Shown: positions 1-6,828, counted from the stretch's first letter. The stretch is DNA of 10,112 nt from an uncultured Methanomassiliicoccales archaeon (GCA_934234005.1 CAKQHC010000057.1:1-10112), one strand, 5' to 3'. Notes: a model not told the origin generated them from the sequence alone. A program made the numbers and translations.

Positions 1-189
1 GTAATCGAGTTCAAGAAGATTAAATCCAAATCGGACGACGAAACAATCCAACTGAATGAAGCCAAAGCGGCAATAGAACAAATCAAGAACAGAGAATATT
101 CTTACGGACTCGGTAAGAATCGGATTTTGTACGGAGTCTGTTTTAGCGGTAAGAAACCAAAGGTTCTGATGGAACGGATTTCTGAATAA
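1..189 (+). CDS. C-terminal end of an AAA-ATPase-like / PD-(D/E)XK nuclease family protein (partial)
   Basis: The reading frame is open from the first base and ends at TAA 187-189, giving the last 62 residues of a protein that starts outside the window. It opens with VIEFKK, the beta-strand E-x-K type core seen in PD-(D/E)XK nuclease folds. A helix with AAIEQIKNREYSYGL follows, then a strand ILYGVCFSGKKPKV. This order (IEFK, Q-I-K-x-x-x-Y, hydrophobic strand ending in F) is what I associate with the C-terminal PF08011/DUF1703 domain of archaeal and bacterial AAA-ATPase-like proteins of unknown role. The assignment is by motif memory only. The gene is separated from the his locus by a terminator-like hairpin and about 365 bases, so it is probably functionally unrelated. 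Confidence 0.6.
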   Translation, partial: VIEFKKIKSKSDDETIQLNEAKAAIEQIKNREYSYGLGKNRILYGVCFSGKKPKVLMERISE

Positions 190-210
190 TTCATACGAAC
201 CCGGCGGTTC

Positions 211-272
211 AATTGCATTCTGAATGGAAACGACAGGTTATCAACCGAGACTCCCATTCAATGCAATTTTTT
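211..272 (+). terminator. Hairpin with T-run after the upstream gene
   Basis: The left arm AATTGCATT-ct-GAATGG (211-227) is complementary to the right arm CCATTC-AATGCAATT (254-268), apart from a 2-base bulge (ct, 220-221). The right arm runs into a T-tract at 267-272. The 26-base loop contains a small inner stem, GGTT (236-239) with AACC (243-246). It lies just 22 bases past the stop of the upstream gene, where a transcription end is expected. The stem is AT-rich, and archaeal termination relies mostly on the T-tract, so this is a probable rather than proven terminator. Confidence 0.5.
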
Positions 273-497
273 GTAAGAGAATCATCGAAGATGTGACATT
301 AATCATTTTACATACCTGCATCAGTTATGTTCCAGAAGCCTAAAAGAAACATTTGGAATATAACGGATTCCAAAACAAATTTTGTTGGCGTGTTTCATTC
401 GTGCACACGAAGGAAATGATATTGTTTGAATTTCTGCTTCAGCATGTTTCCTTATGTTTTCCTGTACGGAGTCTTTTCCTACTGCACGTGCGTGTGA

Positions 498-545
498 AAG
501 TGTTATTAACAACGCGCGGATACGAATATCCAACCAGATTAGGAG
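498..545 (+). promoter_or_regulatory. Candidate hisG promoter/operator and ribosome binding site
   Basis: TTATTAA within 503-509 is a weak TATA-like element. It would place transcription start near 530-535, leaving a short leader with the Shine-Dalgarno-like AGGAG at 541-545. The same stretch holds the small inverted repeat GTTA-T-TAAC (502-510) and the octamer AAGTGTTA (498-505). That octamer recurs exactly upstream of the embedded regulator gene at 3803-3810. AGGAG sits 9 bases before ATG 555 and directly abuts ATG 546, which is why 555 is preferred as the hisG start. Confidence 0.35.
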
Positions 546-554
546 ATGAATCAT

Positions 555-1418
555 ATGACGCTAAGATTCGGAGTACCAAACAAAGGAAGACTCAACGAGA
601 GGACCATAGAATTGCTTGCAAAAGCGGGATTGGATCTCGGAGAGGACATAGGCAGGAAACTGTATGTTAAAGTACGCAACCAGGATTTGGAAGTAATGTT
701 CGTGCGCGCTCAGGATATTCCCGAGTTTATCGCAAGAGGGGCAATCGATGTAGGCATAACAGGGCTCGATCAGCTGGCCGAGTCGGGACACGATCTCGTC
801 AATGTTCTCAATCTCGGTTTCGGATTCTGCCACCTTGCGGTAGCCGTTCCCGAAGCATCCCCGATAAGAAGTATAGAGGACATTCCCGACGGAAGCAGGA
901 TTGCTACATCGTTCCCTAAAATAACAGAGCGTTTCTTCAGAAAAGCCGGAAAAGACGTAAGCGTCATAGTCGTATCCGGCGCGGCTGAAATTATGCCATA
1001 TCTCGGCATATCGGATTACATTGTGGATCTCGTATCGTCCGGCGCAACGCTCAGGATGAATCATCTGGTTGACATAGGCACCATCGTAGACTCCCAGGCA
1101 GCGGTCATTACGTCCGAAAAGGCGTTGGAGTCATACCGTGACGAAATCGATGAAATAGTCAATTCGATCGAAAGCGTTATCGCAGCCGAAGGCTCGAAAT
1201 ACATAATGGCAGACGTTCCCAAGGACAGACTGGCGGATGTCGAACGCATCCTGCCCGGAATAGGCGGGCCGACCGTATTGGAGATAGCGGGTAACGACAG
1301 GTTCGTGGCAGTTCACGCAGTCATAGCGTCCGATAAAATTTATCATGCCATAACCGAGCTGAAGAAGATAGGCGCCAAAGGAATTCTGACCACTCCGATA
1401 GAGAGGCTGGTGGACTGA
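555..1418 (+). CDS. hisG: ATP phosphoribosyltransferase, long form
   Basis: Catalyses the first step of histidine synthesis: ATP plus PRPP gives N1-(5-phosphoribosyl)-ATP. The product is 287 residues from ATG 555. An ATG at 546 would add three residues but directly abuts the AGGAG, so 555 is the better start. The N-terminus LRFGVPNKGRL (3-13) is typical HisG, and VGITGLDQL (66-74) follows. The PRPP-binding segment runs from about SGAAE (141-145) to SSGATLRMN (161-169). Residues from about 213 to 287, beginning near YIMADVPKD and containing GIGGPTVLEIAG, form the C-terminal ACT-like regulatory domain of the long HisG. The enzyme is therefore probably hexameric and feedback-inhibited by histidine, without needing HisZ. 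It heads the his operon, one base before hisC. Confidence 0.95.
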   Translation: MTLRFGVPNKGRLNERTIELLAKAGLDLGEDIGRKLYVKVRNQDLEVMFVRAQDIPEFIARGAIDVGITGLDQLAESGHDLVNVLNLGFGFCHLAVAVPEASPIRSIEDIPDGSRIATSFPKITERFFRKAGKDVSVIVVSGAAEIMPYLGISDYIVDLVSSGATLRMNHLVDIGTIVDSQAAVITSEKALESYRDEIDEIVNSIESVIAAEGSKYIMADVPKDRLADVERILPGIGGPTVLEIAGNDRFVAVHAVIASDKIYHAITELKKIGAKGILTTPIERLVD

Positions 1419-1419
1419 T

Positions 1420-2475
1420 ATGCAGGTTTCGCGTGATATGATGAGAGAAACGACCAAGGATTTCACGGTATATTATAATCCGAAACTTCACGGCGAGATC
1501 CGTTTGGATACCAACACAAACGTTCTCGGATCCAATCCCGCGGCAACGAAGTATCTCGCGGAACACACATGGGATCTCAACATGTATCCCAATACGTATT
1601 CCGACAACCTCAGAACGGCATTGGCGGAACTTTACGGTTTGGAGCAGTCCAATTTCATAGCGGGTAACGGTTCCGACGAACTGTTGGATATAACATTCAA
1701 GACATTCACGAATTGGAAAGACAACAGCGTGGTTCCCGTTCCGTCGTATACGCTGTACGATTATTTCGTTAAATTGAACGGCGGCAGGGCGATAGAAGTC
1801 GATCTTACGGACGATTATCAGCTGGACGTGGACGAGATGGTAAAGCAGGATGCCAAAATCGCCATCATGCCGTCTCCGAACAACCCTACGGGAAACTGTT
1901 TCAAAACAAAGGACATAGAAGAGATTCTGTCCCGTTTTAACGGAATTGTCGTTGTCGACGAAGCGTACACTGAATATGCGGACGAATCCTTTATAAGAAG
2001 GGTGGACGAGTTCGACAATCTCGTGGTGCTCCGCACGTTCTCCAAAGCATATGCCATGGCAGCTTTGAGAGTCGGATATGCTGCAACCAACAAGAAACTG
2101 GCCGAGATGATGATGTGCATAAAAATCCCATATTCGCTCAATGCCGTGAGCGAAGGCGCGGCCATTGCTGCCGTCAAGGACCAGGAATTTGTCAGAAAGT
2201 CGGTTCAGATGGTCAAAGAGCAGAGGCCTAAGCTGGATGCGGGTATGAGGAAACTCGGTTTCGAGACATATCCTTCGGATTCCAATTTCATTTTGGCAAG
2301 ATCGCCGATAGACCACAGGGCTCTCGTCGACGGTCTGAAGGAGCGCGGAATACTCATACGCGATTTCGGAGCCAAACGCAGGACCGAGAATTGTGTCAGG
2401 CCTACTGTGGGTACCGAAGAACTCAACAACCTGCTTCTTTCAAAGATGGCGGAGGTTATCGAATCATGTCGCTGA
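1420..2475 (+). CDS. hisC: Histidinol-phosphate aminotransferase
   Basis: A PLP-dependent fold-type I aminotransferase that converts imidazole acetol phosphate plus glutamate to histidinol phosphate plus 2-oxoglutarate. The 351-residue length is normal. Visible motifs in order are LDTNTNVLGSNP (29-40), the cofactor loop AGNGSDE (81-87), PSPNNPTGN (151-159), VVVDEAYTEY (177-186, with the pyridine-N-contacting Asp180), and TFSKAYAMAALRVGY (206-220), in which Lys209 is the Schiff-base lysine. NFILAR near 290-295 supplies the C-terminal substrate-binding arginine. The ATG at 1420 follows the hisG stop by one base and has GGTGG about 6 bases upstream. A later ATG at 1438 is possible but less well placed. 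The 3' end overlaps hisH by 10 bases. Confidence 0.95.
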   Translation: MQVSRDMMRETTKDFTVYYNPKLHGEIRLDTNTNVLGSNPAATKYLAEHTWDLNMYPNTYSDNLRTALAELYGLEQSNFIAGNGSDELLDITFKTFTNWKDNSVVPVPSYTLYDYFVKLNGGRAIEVDLTDDYQLDVDEMVKQDAKIAIMPSPNNPTGNCFKTKDIEEILSRFNGIVVVDEAYTEYADESFIRRVDEFDNLVVLRTFSKAYAMAALRVGYAATNKKLAEMMMCIKIPYSLNAVSEGAAIAAVKDQEFVRKSVQMVKEQRPKLDAGMRKLGFETYPSDSNFILARSPIDHRALVDGLKERGILIRDFGAKRRTENCVRPTVGTEELNNLLLSKMAEVIESCR

Positions 2476-3068
2476 AAATAACTCTCACCGATTACGGTGT
2501 GGGAAATCTCTATTCCATAAAGAGGTCTTTGGAGAACTGCGGTGCGGAGGTAACCGTAACGTCGGATATGTCCGTTCTGAAGGATGCCGAATGCATAGTG
2601 TTTCCCGGAGTAGGGGCATTCGACAAGACCATGGAAAGGCTGGAACCGTACAGGTCCGACATACAAAAAGCGGCGGAGGACGGAACTCCTATGCTGGGAA
2701 TATGCATAGGAATGCAGATTATGTTCGAGAAAAGCGCCGAGGGAACCGTTCCCGGTCTTGGAATATACGAAGGAGAGGTTGTTCCCGTAAAGGCCGAAGT
2801 CGTTCCGCACATGGGTTGGAACGAAGTAACATCTTCCGATGCCCTTATGGACGGCGTTCCGGACAACCATTTCTATTTTGCCCATTCGTACCGTGCGGAA
2901 CCGAAAGATTCCGGCATAGTGATAGGAACCGCCGATTACGGTGAAAAGATTCCGGTGTTCTTCAGGGAATTTAACGTATACGGAACGCAGTTCCATCCCG
3001 AGAAGAGCAGTTCGGCGGGCATGGCGTTTCTGAAGAATTTCATATCTTTCGCGGAGGGATGTCTCTGA
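2466..3068 (+). CDS. hisH: Imidazole glycerol phosphate synthase, glutaminase subunit
   Basis: A class I glutamine amidotransferase that releases ammonia from glutamine and passes it to HisF. The product is 200 residues from ATG 2466, which has GGAGG at 2451-2455. Seen in the protein are the N-terminal TDYGVGNLYSIKRSL (8-22), the oxyanion-loop region PGVGAF (47-52), the nucleophile motif GICIGMQ (78-84) with Cys80, PHMGWN (114-119), and GTQFHPEKSS (173-182) giving His177 and Glu179. The Cys-His-Glu triad is therefore complete. The gene overlaps hisC upstream and hisA downstream by 10 bases each, so translation is probably coupled. Its partner HisF lies three genes further on. Confidence 0.95.
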   Translation: MSLKITLTDYGVGNLYSIKRSLENCGAEVTVTSDMSVLKDAECIVFPGVGAFDKTMERLEPYRSDIQKAAEDGTPMLGICIGMQIMFEKSAEGTVPGLGIYEGEVVPVKAEVVPHMGWNEVTSSDALMDGVPDNHFYFAHSYRAEPKDSGIVIGTADYGEKIPVFFREFNVYGTQFHPEKSSSAGMAFLKNFISFAEGCL

Positions 3069-3778
3069 GGATAATTCCCGCGGTCGACGTTATGGACCAT
3101 CAGGTCGTACAGCTCGTGGGCGGAGTTCCCGGAAGCCAGCAGATCGTGATGCCGGATCCGACGAGCGTCGCAGAAATGTGGGTGGAACGCGGTGCAAAGT
3201 ATCTGCATCTTGTCGATCTCGACGGAGCTTTCGGCAAAGAAGACAACAGGGAAGTGTTCAAGAAGATTATAGCGGAATGCGGAGTTCCCGCCGAAGTCGG
3301 CGGAGGAATACGCGACGAAGCTGCCGTCGAAGATCTGATATGTGCGGGAGCCGACAGGGTCGTTGTCGGAACCAAGGCCGTTAAGGAACCGGAGTGGCTG
3401 GAATCTCTTGCGGATAAGTTCCCGGGACACATCGTGCTTTCCATGGACACCAAAGGCGGAAAAATCGCAATCAAAGGGTGGCAGGAGTCTGCCGCACTGT
3501 CGGTATCCGATATGTTCGAAAGGATACGCGACATGCCTTTGGCCGCCGTACTTAACACTAACGTGGACGTCGAAGGCCGGAGAAAGGGCATAGACGAGGC
3601 GCAGGCGCGCGATTTCATCGCACGCTGTCCGGCCAAGGTTATCGCATCCGGCGGCGTTACGTCCAAAAAGGACGCCGATATTCTGTCAGATGCCGGCGCG
3701 GAAGGTGCAGTCGTGGGTCTGGCTATGTACACCGAGGTCATACGTCCGTGGGAATGGGACACTCCCTGGATGGCGTGA
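3059..3778 (+). CDS. hisA: Phosphoribosylformimino-AICAR-phosphate isomerase (ProFAR isomerase)
   Basis: A (beta/alpha)8-barrel enzyme that performs the Amadori-type isomerisation of ProFAR to PRFAR, the substrate of HisF/HisH. The product is 239 residues. The catalytic residues expected from characterised HisA are present: Asp10 in IPAVDV, Asp130 in LSMDTKGGK, and Thr167 in NTNVDVEG. Phosphate-binding glycines appear in AEVGGGIRDE (79-87) and VIASGGVTSKK (194-204). VVQLVGGVPG (16-25) is the archaeal-like version of the first loop. GGAGG at 3053-3057 is only one base from ATG 3059, which is too close for ideal initiation. With the 10-base overlap with hisH, this suggests coupled translation. 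The gene is followed by the first real gap in the operon. Confidence 0.95.
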   Translation: MSLRIIPAVDVMDHQVVQLVGGVPGSQQIVMPDPTSVAEMWVERGAKYLHLVDLDGAFGKEDNREVFKKIIAECGVPAEVGGGIRDEAAVEDLICAGADRVVVGTKAVKEPEWLESLADKFPGHIVLSMDTKGGKIAIKGWQESAALSVSDMFERIRDMPLAAVLNTNVDVEGRRKGIDEAQARDFIARCPAKVIASGGVTSKKDADILSDAGAEGAVVGLAMYTEVIRPWEWDTPWMA

Positions 3779-3783
3779 CATAC

Positions 3784-3803
3784 TAAATAGTAGTTAACTA
3801 TTA
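3784..3803 (+). promoter_or_regulatory. Candidate leaderless promoter with palindromic operator before the regulator gene
   Basis: TAAATAG at 3784-3790 is a TATA-like box centred about 29 bases before ATG 3816, the spacing expected for a leaderless archaeal transcript. No Shine-Dalgarno sequence precedes that ATG, which agrees. Directly downstream of the box lies the perfect 10-base palindrome TAGTTAACTA (3791-3800), inside a 16-base imperfect one (3788-3803, 14 of 16 positions symmetric). This is where a repressor would block polymerase. The octamer AAGTGTTA at 3803-3810 also occurs upstream of hisG. Autoregulation by the adjacent gene is an inference. Confidence 0.45.
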
Positions 3804-3815
3804 AGTGTTAAGAAC

Positions 3816-4211
3816 ATGAAACTACCATGCGAGTTAGTCGTATCACACATTCTTCCCGTAGCCAGAGGCGCCATATCCAGGGATTTGGTCGACAGATACG
3901 GAATGACACAGGCAAAAGTCGCCAAACTGTTCGGTGTCACGGCGGCAGCGGTATCGCAGTATCTCAACGGTGTGCGCGGAGGGGACGAAATAATCAGTCG
4001 CAGCGCATACAGCGAAGATTTCAACGAAGTTATCCGCAAAGTTTCCGATTATATCGTGAACGGGGAGGATGTTTCCGATTGTCTCTGCCGTATATGCGCA
4101 TTTTCGAAAAGCAGCGGTTTGTTGCGCGCATTGTACGTGTACGAAGGATACAACCCCGATGATGCTAAATGCATGGAATGTCCGCGCATCAACATCATGA
4201 TTCCCGAATAA
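3816..4211 (+). CDS. XRE-type helix-turn-helix transcriptional regulator with C-terminal cysteine cluster (COG2522-like)
   Basis: A 131-residue protein that resembles the archaeal COG2522 family of predicted regulators. The N-terminus MKLPCELVVSHILPVARG is the family's lead segment. A helix-turn-helix follows at about 31-52 (TQAKVAKLFGVTAAAVSQYL), where AAAVSQYL is the recognition helix. The C-terminal half carries C-x-C-x2-C at 89-94 and C-x2-C at 119-122, a likely zinc or iron-sulfur site. The gene interrupts the his operon between hisA and hisB and appears to have its own promoter and palindrome. It is thus a good candidate for autoregulation and for control of the his genes, but no ligand or target is demonstrated. 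Family recognition is confident; the role is inferred. Confidence 0.8.
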   Translation: MKLPCELVVSHILPVARGAISRDLVDRYGMTQAKVAKLFGVTAAAVSQYLNGVRGGDEIISRSAYSEDFNEVIRKVSDYIVNGEDVSDCLCRICAFSKSSGLLRALYVYEGYNPDDAKCMECPRINIMIPE

Positions 4212-4233
4212 ATGCGGGATGCGGTTGAATCCC

Positions 4234-4267
4234 TTTTATACTACTCTGGCCTACTAGGTACGGTACC
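4234..4267 (+). promoter_or_regulatory. Candidate internal promoter for hisB
   Basis: TTTTATAC at 4234-4241 is a TATA-like box centred about 31 bases before ATG 4269, so transcripts would start only a few bases upstream of hisB. No clear Shine-Dalgarno sequence precedes that ATG. The perfect inverted repeat GGTAC-G-GTACC (4257-4267) lies across the predicted start site and could be an operator. It differs in sequence from the palindrome ahead of the regulator gene. A second promoter here would let hisB-hisF-hisIE be expressed apart from the upstream genes. Confidence 0.4.
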
Positions 4268-4268
4268 A

Positions 4269-4820
4269 ATGACCAGGTCAGCAGAGATCGAGCGCAGCAC
4301 CAGGGAAACCCAGGTTTCGGTTCAGTTGAACATAGACGGAACCGGGCAGTTCGACGTGGATTGCGATATTCAGTTTTTGAAACACATGGTCGAGACCCTT
4401 GCGAGATACGCCGGGTTCGACATCAAAATGTCGGCGCACGGAGATAACGACCACCACATCATCGAAGATGCGGCCATCACTCTGGGAAAGGCTTTGGCCA
4501 AGGCACTGGACGGCAGGCCGATCGAAAGAATGTCAACGGCAGTGGTGCCGATGGACGACGCATTGGTCATGACGTCGTTGGATTTGGTGGACCGTCCGTA
4601 TGCGGACATCGACTGTCCGGATCCGAATTACCACCACTTTTTCAGATCGTTCGCGATGACCGCAGGCATAACGTTGCATGTGATGGTCATACGCGGATTC
4701 GACGAGCACCACATCATCGAAGCGGGATTCAAATCGATGGGTAAGGCTTTGGCCGGTGCGTTGGCCGTCAGGGACAGGGAACTCAGCACGAAAGACCGCG
4801 TGAAACTGGACGGTGAGTGA
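4269..4820 (+). CDS. hisB: Imidazoleglycerol-phosphate dehydratase
   Basis: A manganese-dependent dehydratase converting imidazole glycerol phosphate to imidazole acetol phosphate. ATG 4269 gives [16 protein letters not shown] and 183 residues, matching the usual single-domain length; no phosphatase domain is fused. An in-frame ATG at 4212 would add 19 residues, but these lack family resemblance and overlie the putative promoter. The two internally repeated metal-binding motifs are intact: DHHIIED (61-67) and [10 protein letters not shown] (146-155). HHFFRSFA (122-129) and TLHV (135-138) are also present. Two usual motifs vary: FLDHM reads FLKHM (36-40), and PMDEAL reads PMDDAL (94-99). Because HisB lacks the phosphatase half of the enterobacterial fusion, a separate histidinol-phosphate phosphatase is required. 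Confidence 0.93.
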   Translation: MTRSAEIERSTRETQVSVQLNIDGTGQFDVDCDIQFLKHMVETLARYAGFDIKMSAHGDNDHHIIEDAAITLGKALAKALDGRPIERMSTAVVPMDDALVMTSLDLVDRPYADIDCPDPNYHHFFRSFAMTAGITLHVMVIRGFDEHHIIEAGFKSMGKALAGALAVRDRELSTKDRVKLDGE

Positions 4821-5574
4821 ATTGCTGACAAAACGCATAATTCCGTGTCTTGACGTAAAAGACGGCAAAGTCGTCAAAGGAATCAATTTCAAGGGACTGA
4901 AAGACGTCGGATATCCTCCGGAACTTGCGGAAGCATACGAAAAACAGGGTGCGGACGAAATTACGTTCCTGGACATCTCCGCATCTCTGGAAGCAAGACA
5001 GACTATGCTCAATATCGTATCCGAAACCGCGGGACGTCTGTTCGTACCGCTGACCGTAGGCGGGGGAATAAGGACCAAACAGGATATGAGGGACGCGCTC
5101 AACGCAGGAGCGGACAAAGTGTCCGTCAATTCTGCCGCCGTGAACAATCCGGAATTACTGTCGGAATGCGCCGAAAGTTTCGGCAGACAGTGCGTGGTGT
5201 GCGCCATAGACGCCAAGAAAGTGGACAACCATTGGGAAGTGTTCACGCACGGGGGAACCAAACCTACCGGAATAGACGCGGTGGAATGGGCCAAGAAAGC
5301 CGAAGATTTGGGCGCGGGAGAGATTCTCCTCACATCAATGGACGCGGACGGAGTAAAAACAGGATACGACATACCGCTGACGGCTGCGGTATCGTCGGAA
5401 GTCAGCATTCCGGTGATTGCTTCGGGAGGATGCGGATCCAAGGAACATATTTTGGATGTATTCCTGCAGACGGATGCGTCGGCCGCATTGGCAGCATCGA
5501 TCTTCCACTACGGAGAATACACCGTTGCGGAAGTCAAGGAATATCTCAGGGATAACGGAATCGTGGTAAGATGA
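4813..5574 (+). CDS. hisF: Imidazole glycerol phosphate synthase, cyclase subunit
   Basis: A (beta/alpha)8-barrel subunit that joins ammonia from HisH with PRFAR to form imidazole glycerol phosphate and AICAR. The product is 253 residues from GTG 4813. It contains [17 protein letters not shown] (7-23) with catalytic Asp14, [11 protein letters not shown] (81-91), SVNSAAV (104-110), AIDAKKV (131-137) with catalytic Asp133, and LLTSMDADG plus [10 protein letters not shown] for phosphate binding. The start is uncertain. GTG 4813 overlaps hisB by 8 bases with little upstream Shine-Dalgarno. TTG 4822 has GGTGA 6 bases upstream and would begin [12 protein letters not shown], like most HisF proteins (250 residues). 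It overlaps hisIE by 4 bases. Confidence 0.95.
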   Translation: MSELLTKRIIPCLDVKDGKVVKGINFKGLKDVGYPPELAEAYEKQGADEITFLDISASLEARQTMLNIVSETAGRLFVPLTVGGGIRTKQDMRDALNAGADKVSVNSAAVNNPELLSECAESFGRQCVVCAIDAKKVDNHWEVFTHGGTKPTGIDAVEWAKKAEDLGAGEILLTSMDADGVKTGYDIPLTAAVSSEVSIPVIASGGCGSKEHILDVFLQTDASAALAASIFHYGEYTVAEVKEYLRDNGIVVR

Positions 5575-6173
5575 CCGATTTGAAATTCGACGACAAAGGA
5601 CTGATTACGGTAGTTGTGCAGGATTGGCTTACGAACGAGGTTCTCATGGTAGCATGGGCGAACCGGGAAGCTGTGGATCTGATGAAATCCACCGGATACA
5701 CGCATTTTTGGTCCAGAAGCAGGCAGAAGCTGTGGAAAAAAGGCGAAGAATCCGGACACGTGCAGAAGATAAAATCGATTCAGACCGACTGCGATGCCGA
5801 TACTCTTTTGGTGAGGGTGGAACAGACCGGTGTTGCGTGCCATACCGGAACTCCGTCGTGTTTCAACGAGATAATCTACGGAGACATCGACGAAACCATG
5901 GCCATAATGCCGGCTCTCATGCGTACGATAAAGGACAGGCACGAGAACCCGTCCGACGAGAGCTATACGTGCAAGCTCTTCAACGACGAAACGCGTATGT
6001 GCAAGAAGGTTGTGGAAGAAGCTGCGGAGTTTGTGCTTGCCGTAAAGGATAAGGATCAGGACGAAATGGCATGGGAACTGGCCGATTTGATTTATCACAC
6101 TCTTGTGGCCGTCGAGAAGACGGGTCTTCCGATGGAGAAGGTTTTCGAGAAGCTTTCGGAGAGAGCGGAATGA
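5571..6173 (+). CDS. hisIE: Bifunctional phosphoribosyl-AMP cyclohydrolase / phosphoribosyl-ATP pyrophosphatase
   Basis: A fusion catalysing steps two and three of histidine synthesis: hydrolysis of PR-ATP to PR-AMP, then opening of the adenine ring. The HisI domain spans about 1-105. It shows [20 protein letters not shown] (46-65), the metal site DCDAD (73-77) with Cys74, then Cys90-His91 and Cys97, the expected zinc cysteines with Mg-binding aspartates. The HisE domain spans about 112-198, with SYTCKLF (131-137), [14 protein letters not shown] (145-158) and [11 protein letters not shown] (169-179), the MazG-like helices that bind Mg-pyrophosphate. The 200-residue length is typical of the fusion. 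The ATGA overlap with hisF and the same type of overlap with the next gene indicate one translation-coupled unit. Confidence 0.95.
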   Translation: MTDLKFDDKGLITVVVQDWLTNEVLMVAWANREAVDLMKSTGYTHFWSRSRQKLWKKGEESGHVQKIKSIQTDCDADTLLVRVEQTGVACHTGTPSCFNEIIYGDIDETMAIMPALMRTIKDRHENPSDESYTCKLFNDETRMCKKVVEEAAEFVLAVKDKDQDEMAWELADLIYHTLVAVEKTGLPMEKVFEKLSERAE

Positions 6174-6820
6174 GAGCGGACCTCCATACCCATTCGATAT
6201 TCAGCGACGGGGAGCTGATCCCCGCCGAATTGGTCAGAAGGGCTATGGTGCTGGGACACGATGCCATAGCGATTACGGACCATGTGGACATGTCCAACGT
6301 GGAATTCGTCGTTACGAATGTGGTTAAGGCCGTGGAACTGTGCGAGGATTACATTAAAGTAATTCCCGGAGTGGAGATTACCCACGTTCCTCCGAGAAAG
6401 ATCGGGCACGTGGCGCAGCTGGCCAGGAAATACGGTGCGGAATGGATTGTCGTGCACGGGGAGACCGTCACGGAGCCGGTGGCTCCGGGAACCGACCATG
6501 CTTCCGCAGAGAATCCCGAGATAGACGTAATCGGACACCCCGGATTCATAACCTTGGATGATGCCCAGCTTGCCGCGGACAACGGTGTTATTTTGGAAAT
6601 AACCGGAAGGGCGGGACACAACATCACAAACGGACATGTTGTGAACATGGCACGTGCCACGGGCGCGAAGATGGTTGTGGATTCCGATACGCACCAGCCG
6701 GAGAACCTTATGGACGAGGCTGCCGCCAGGGTAGTGGCGTTGGGAGCGGGTATGACTCCGGAAGAAACCGAAACGGCAATCAACGTAACTCCGTTTGAAG
6801 CCATCCGCAGGATACGCTGA
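6170..6820 (+). CDS. PHP-domain phosphoesterase, candidate histidinol-phosphate phosphatase
   Basis: A 216-residue member of the PHP metal-dependent phosphoesterase superfamily, which includes the HisJ/HisK-type histidinol-phosphate phosphatases. Metal-ligand motifs are visible throughout: DLHTHSIFSDG (4-14; His6, His8, Asp13), ITDHVD (35-40), PGVEITH (66-72; Glu69, His72), VVHGE (94-98; His96), IGHPGF (121-126; His123) and VDSDTHQ (170-176; Asp173, His175). ATG 6170 overlaps the hisIE stop (ATGA), has GGAGAG a few bases upstream and begins directly at the PHP motif. The longer in-frame frame from 6071 lies within hisIE and is not credible. Being the last gene of the his set, and with no other phosphatase present, it is the natural candidate for making histidinol. 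Substrate specificity is inferred from position. Confidence 0.8.
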   Translation: MRADLHTHSIFSDGELIPAELVRRAMVLGHDAIAITDHVDMSNVEFVVTNVVKAVELCEDYIKVIPGVEITHVPPRKIGHVAQLARKYGAEWIVVHGETVTEPVAPGTDHASAENPEIDVIGHPGFITLDDAQLAADNGVILEITGRAGHNITNGHVVNMARATGAKMVVDSDTHQPENLMDEAAARVVALGAGMTPEETETAINVTPFEAIRRIR

Positions 6821-6828
6821 GGATTCTC

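Larger units (their letters stand above)
190..554. other. Gene-free, palindrome-rich region upstream of the his locus
   Basis: I see no convincing gene here; the overlapping open frames have no recognisable content. Besides the terminator-like hairpin there are several inverted repeats. TTTGGAAT (352-359) pairs with ATTCCAAA (367-374). AACAAA-T-TTTGTT lies at about 375-387. An imperfect 24-base palindrome at 393-416 is centred on TTCGTG-ca-CACGAA. GCACGTGC lies at 484-491, and GTTATTAAC at 502-510. The DNA is AT-rich and contains the expected promoter of hisG. No tRNA or known riboswitch was recognised. Confidence 0.5.

Noticed and set aside
190..554. tRNA, riboswitch or small ORFs before hisG
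   Set aside because: No cloverleaf, no known riboswitch signature and no ORF with ribosome binding site and protein-like content was seen.
1321..2316. 331-residue minus-strand open frame opposite hisC
   Set aside because: It is a shadow of hisG/hisC; hisC has all catalytic motifs in the + frame and the minus-strand protein shows no recognisable domain.
3554..3580. Apparent loss of a catalytic Asp in HisA (NTNVDVEG instead of T-D-I-x-x-D-G)
   Set aside because: The catalytic pair of characterised HisA corresponds to Asp10 and Asp130, both present, and the loop threonine (Thr167) is kept; the other loop positions vary in the family.
6071..6169. Upstream extension of the PHP gene
   Set aside because: It would add 33 residues of low plausibility inside hisIE; ATG 6170 has a ribosome binding site, an ATGA overlap and begins at the PHP motif.
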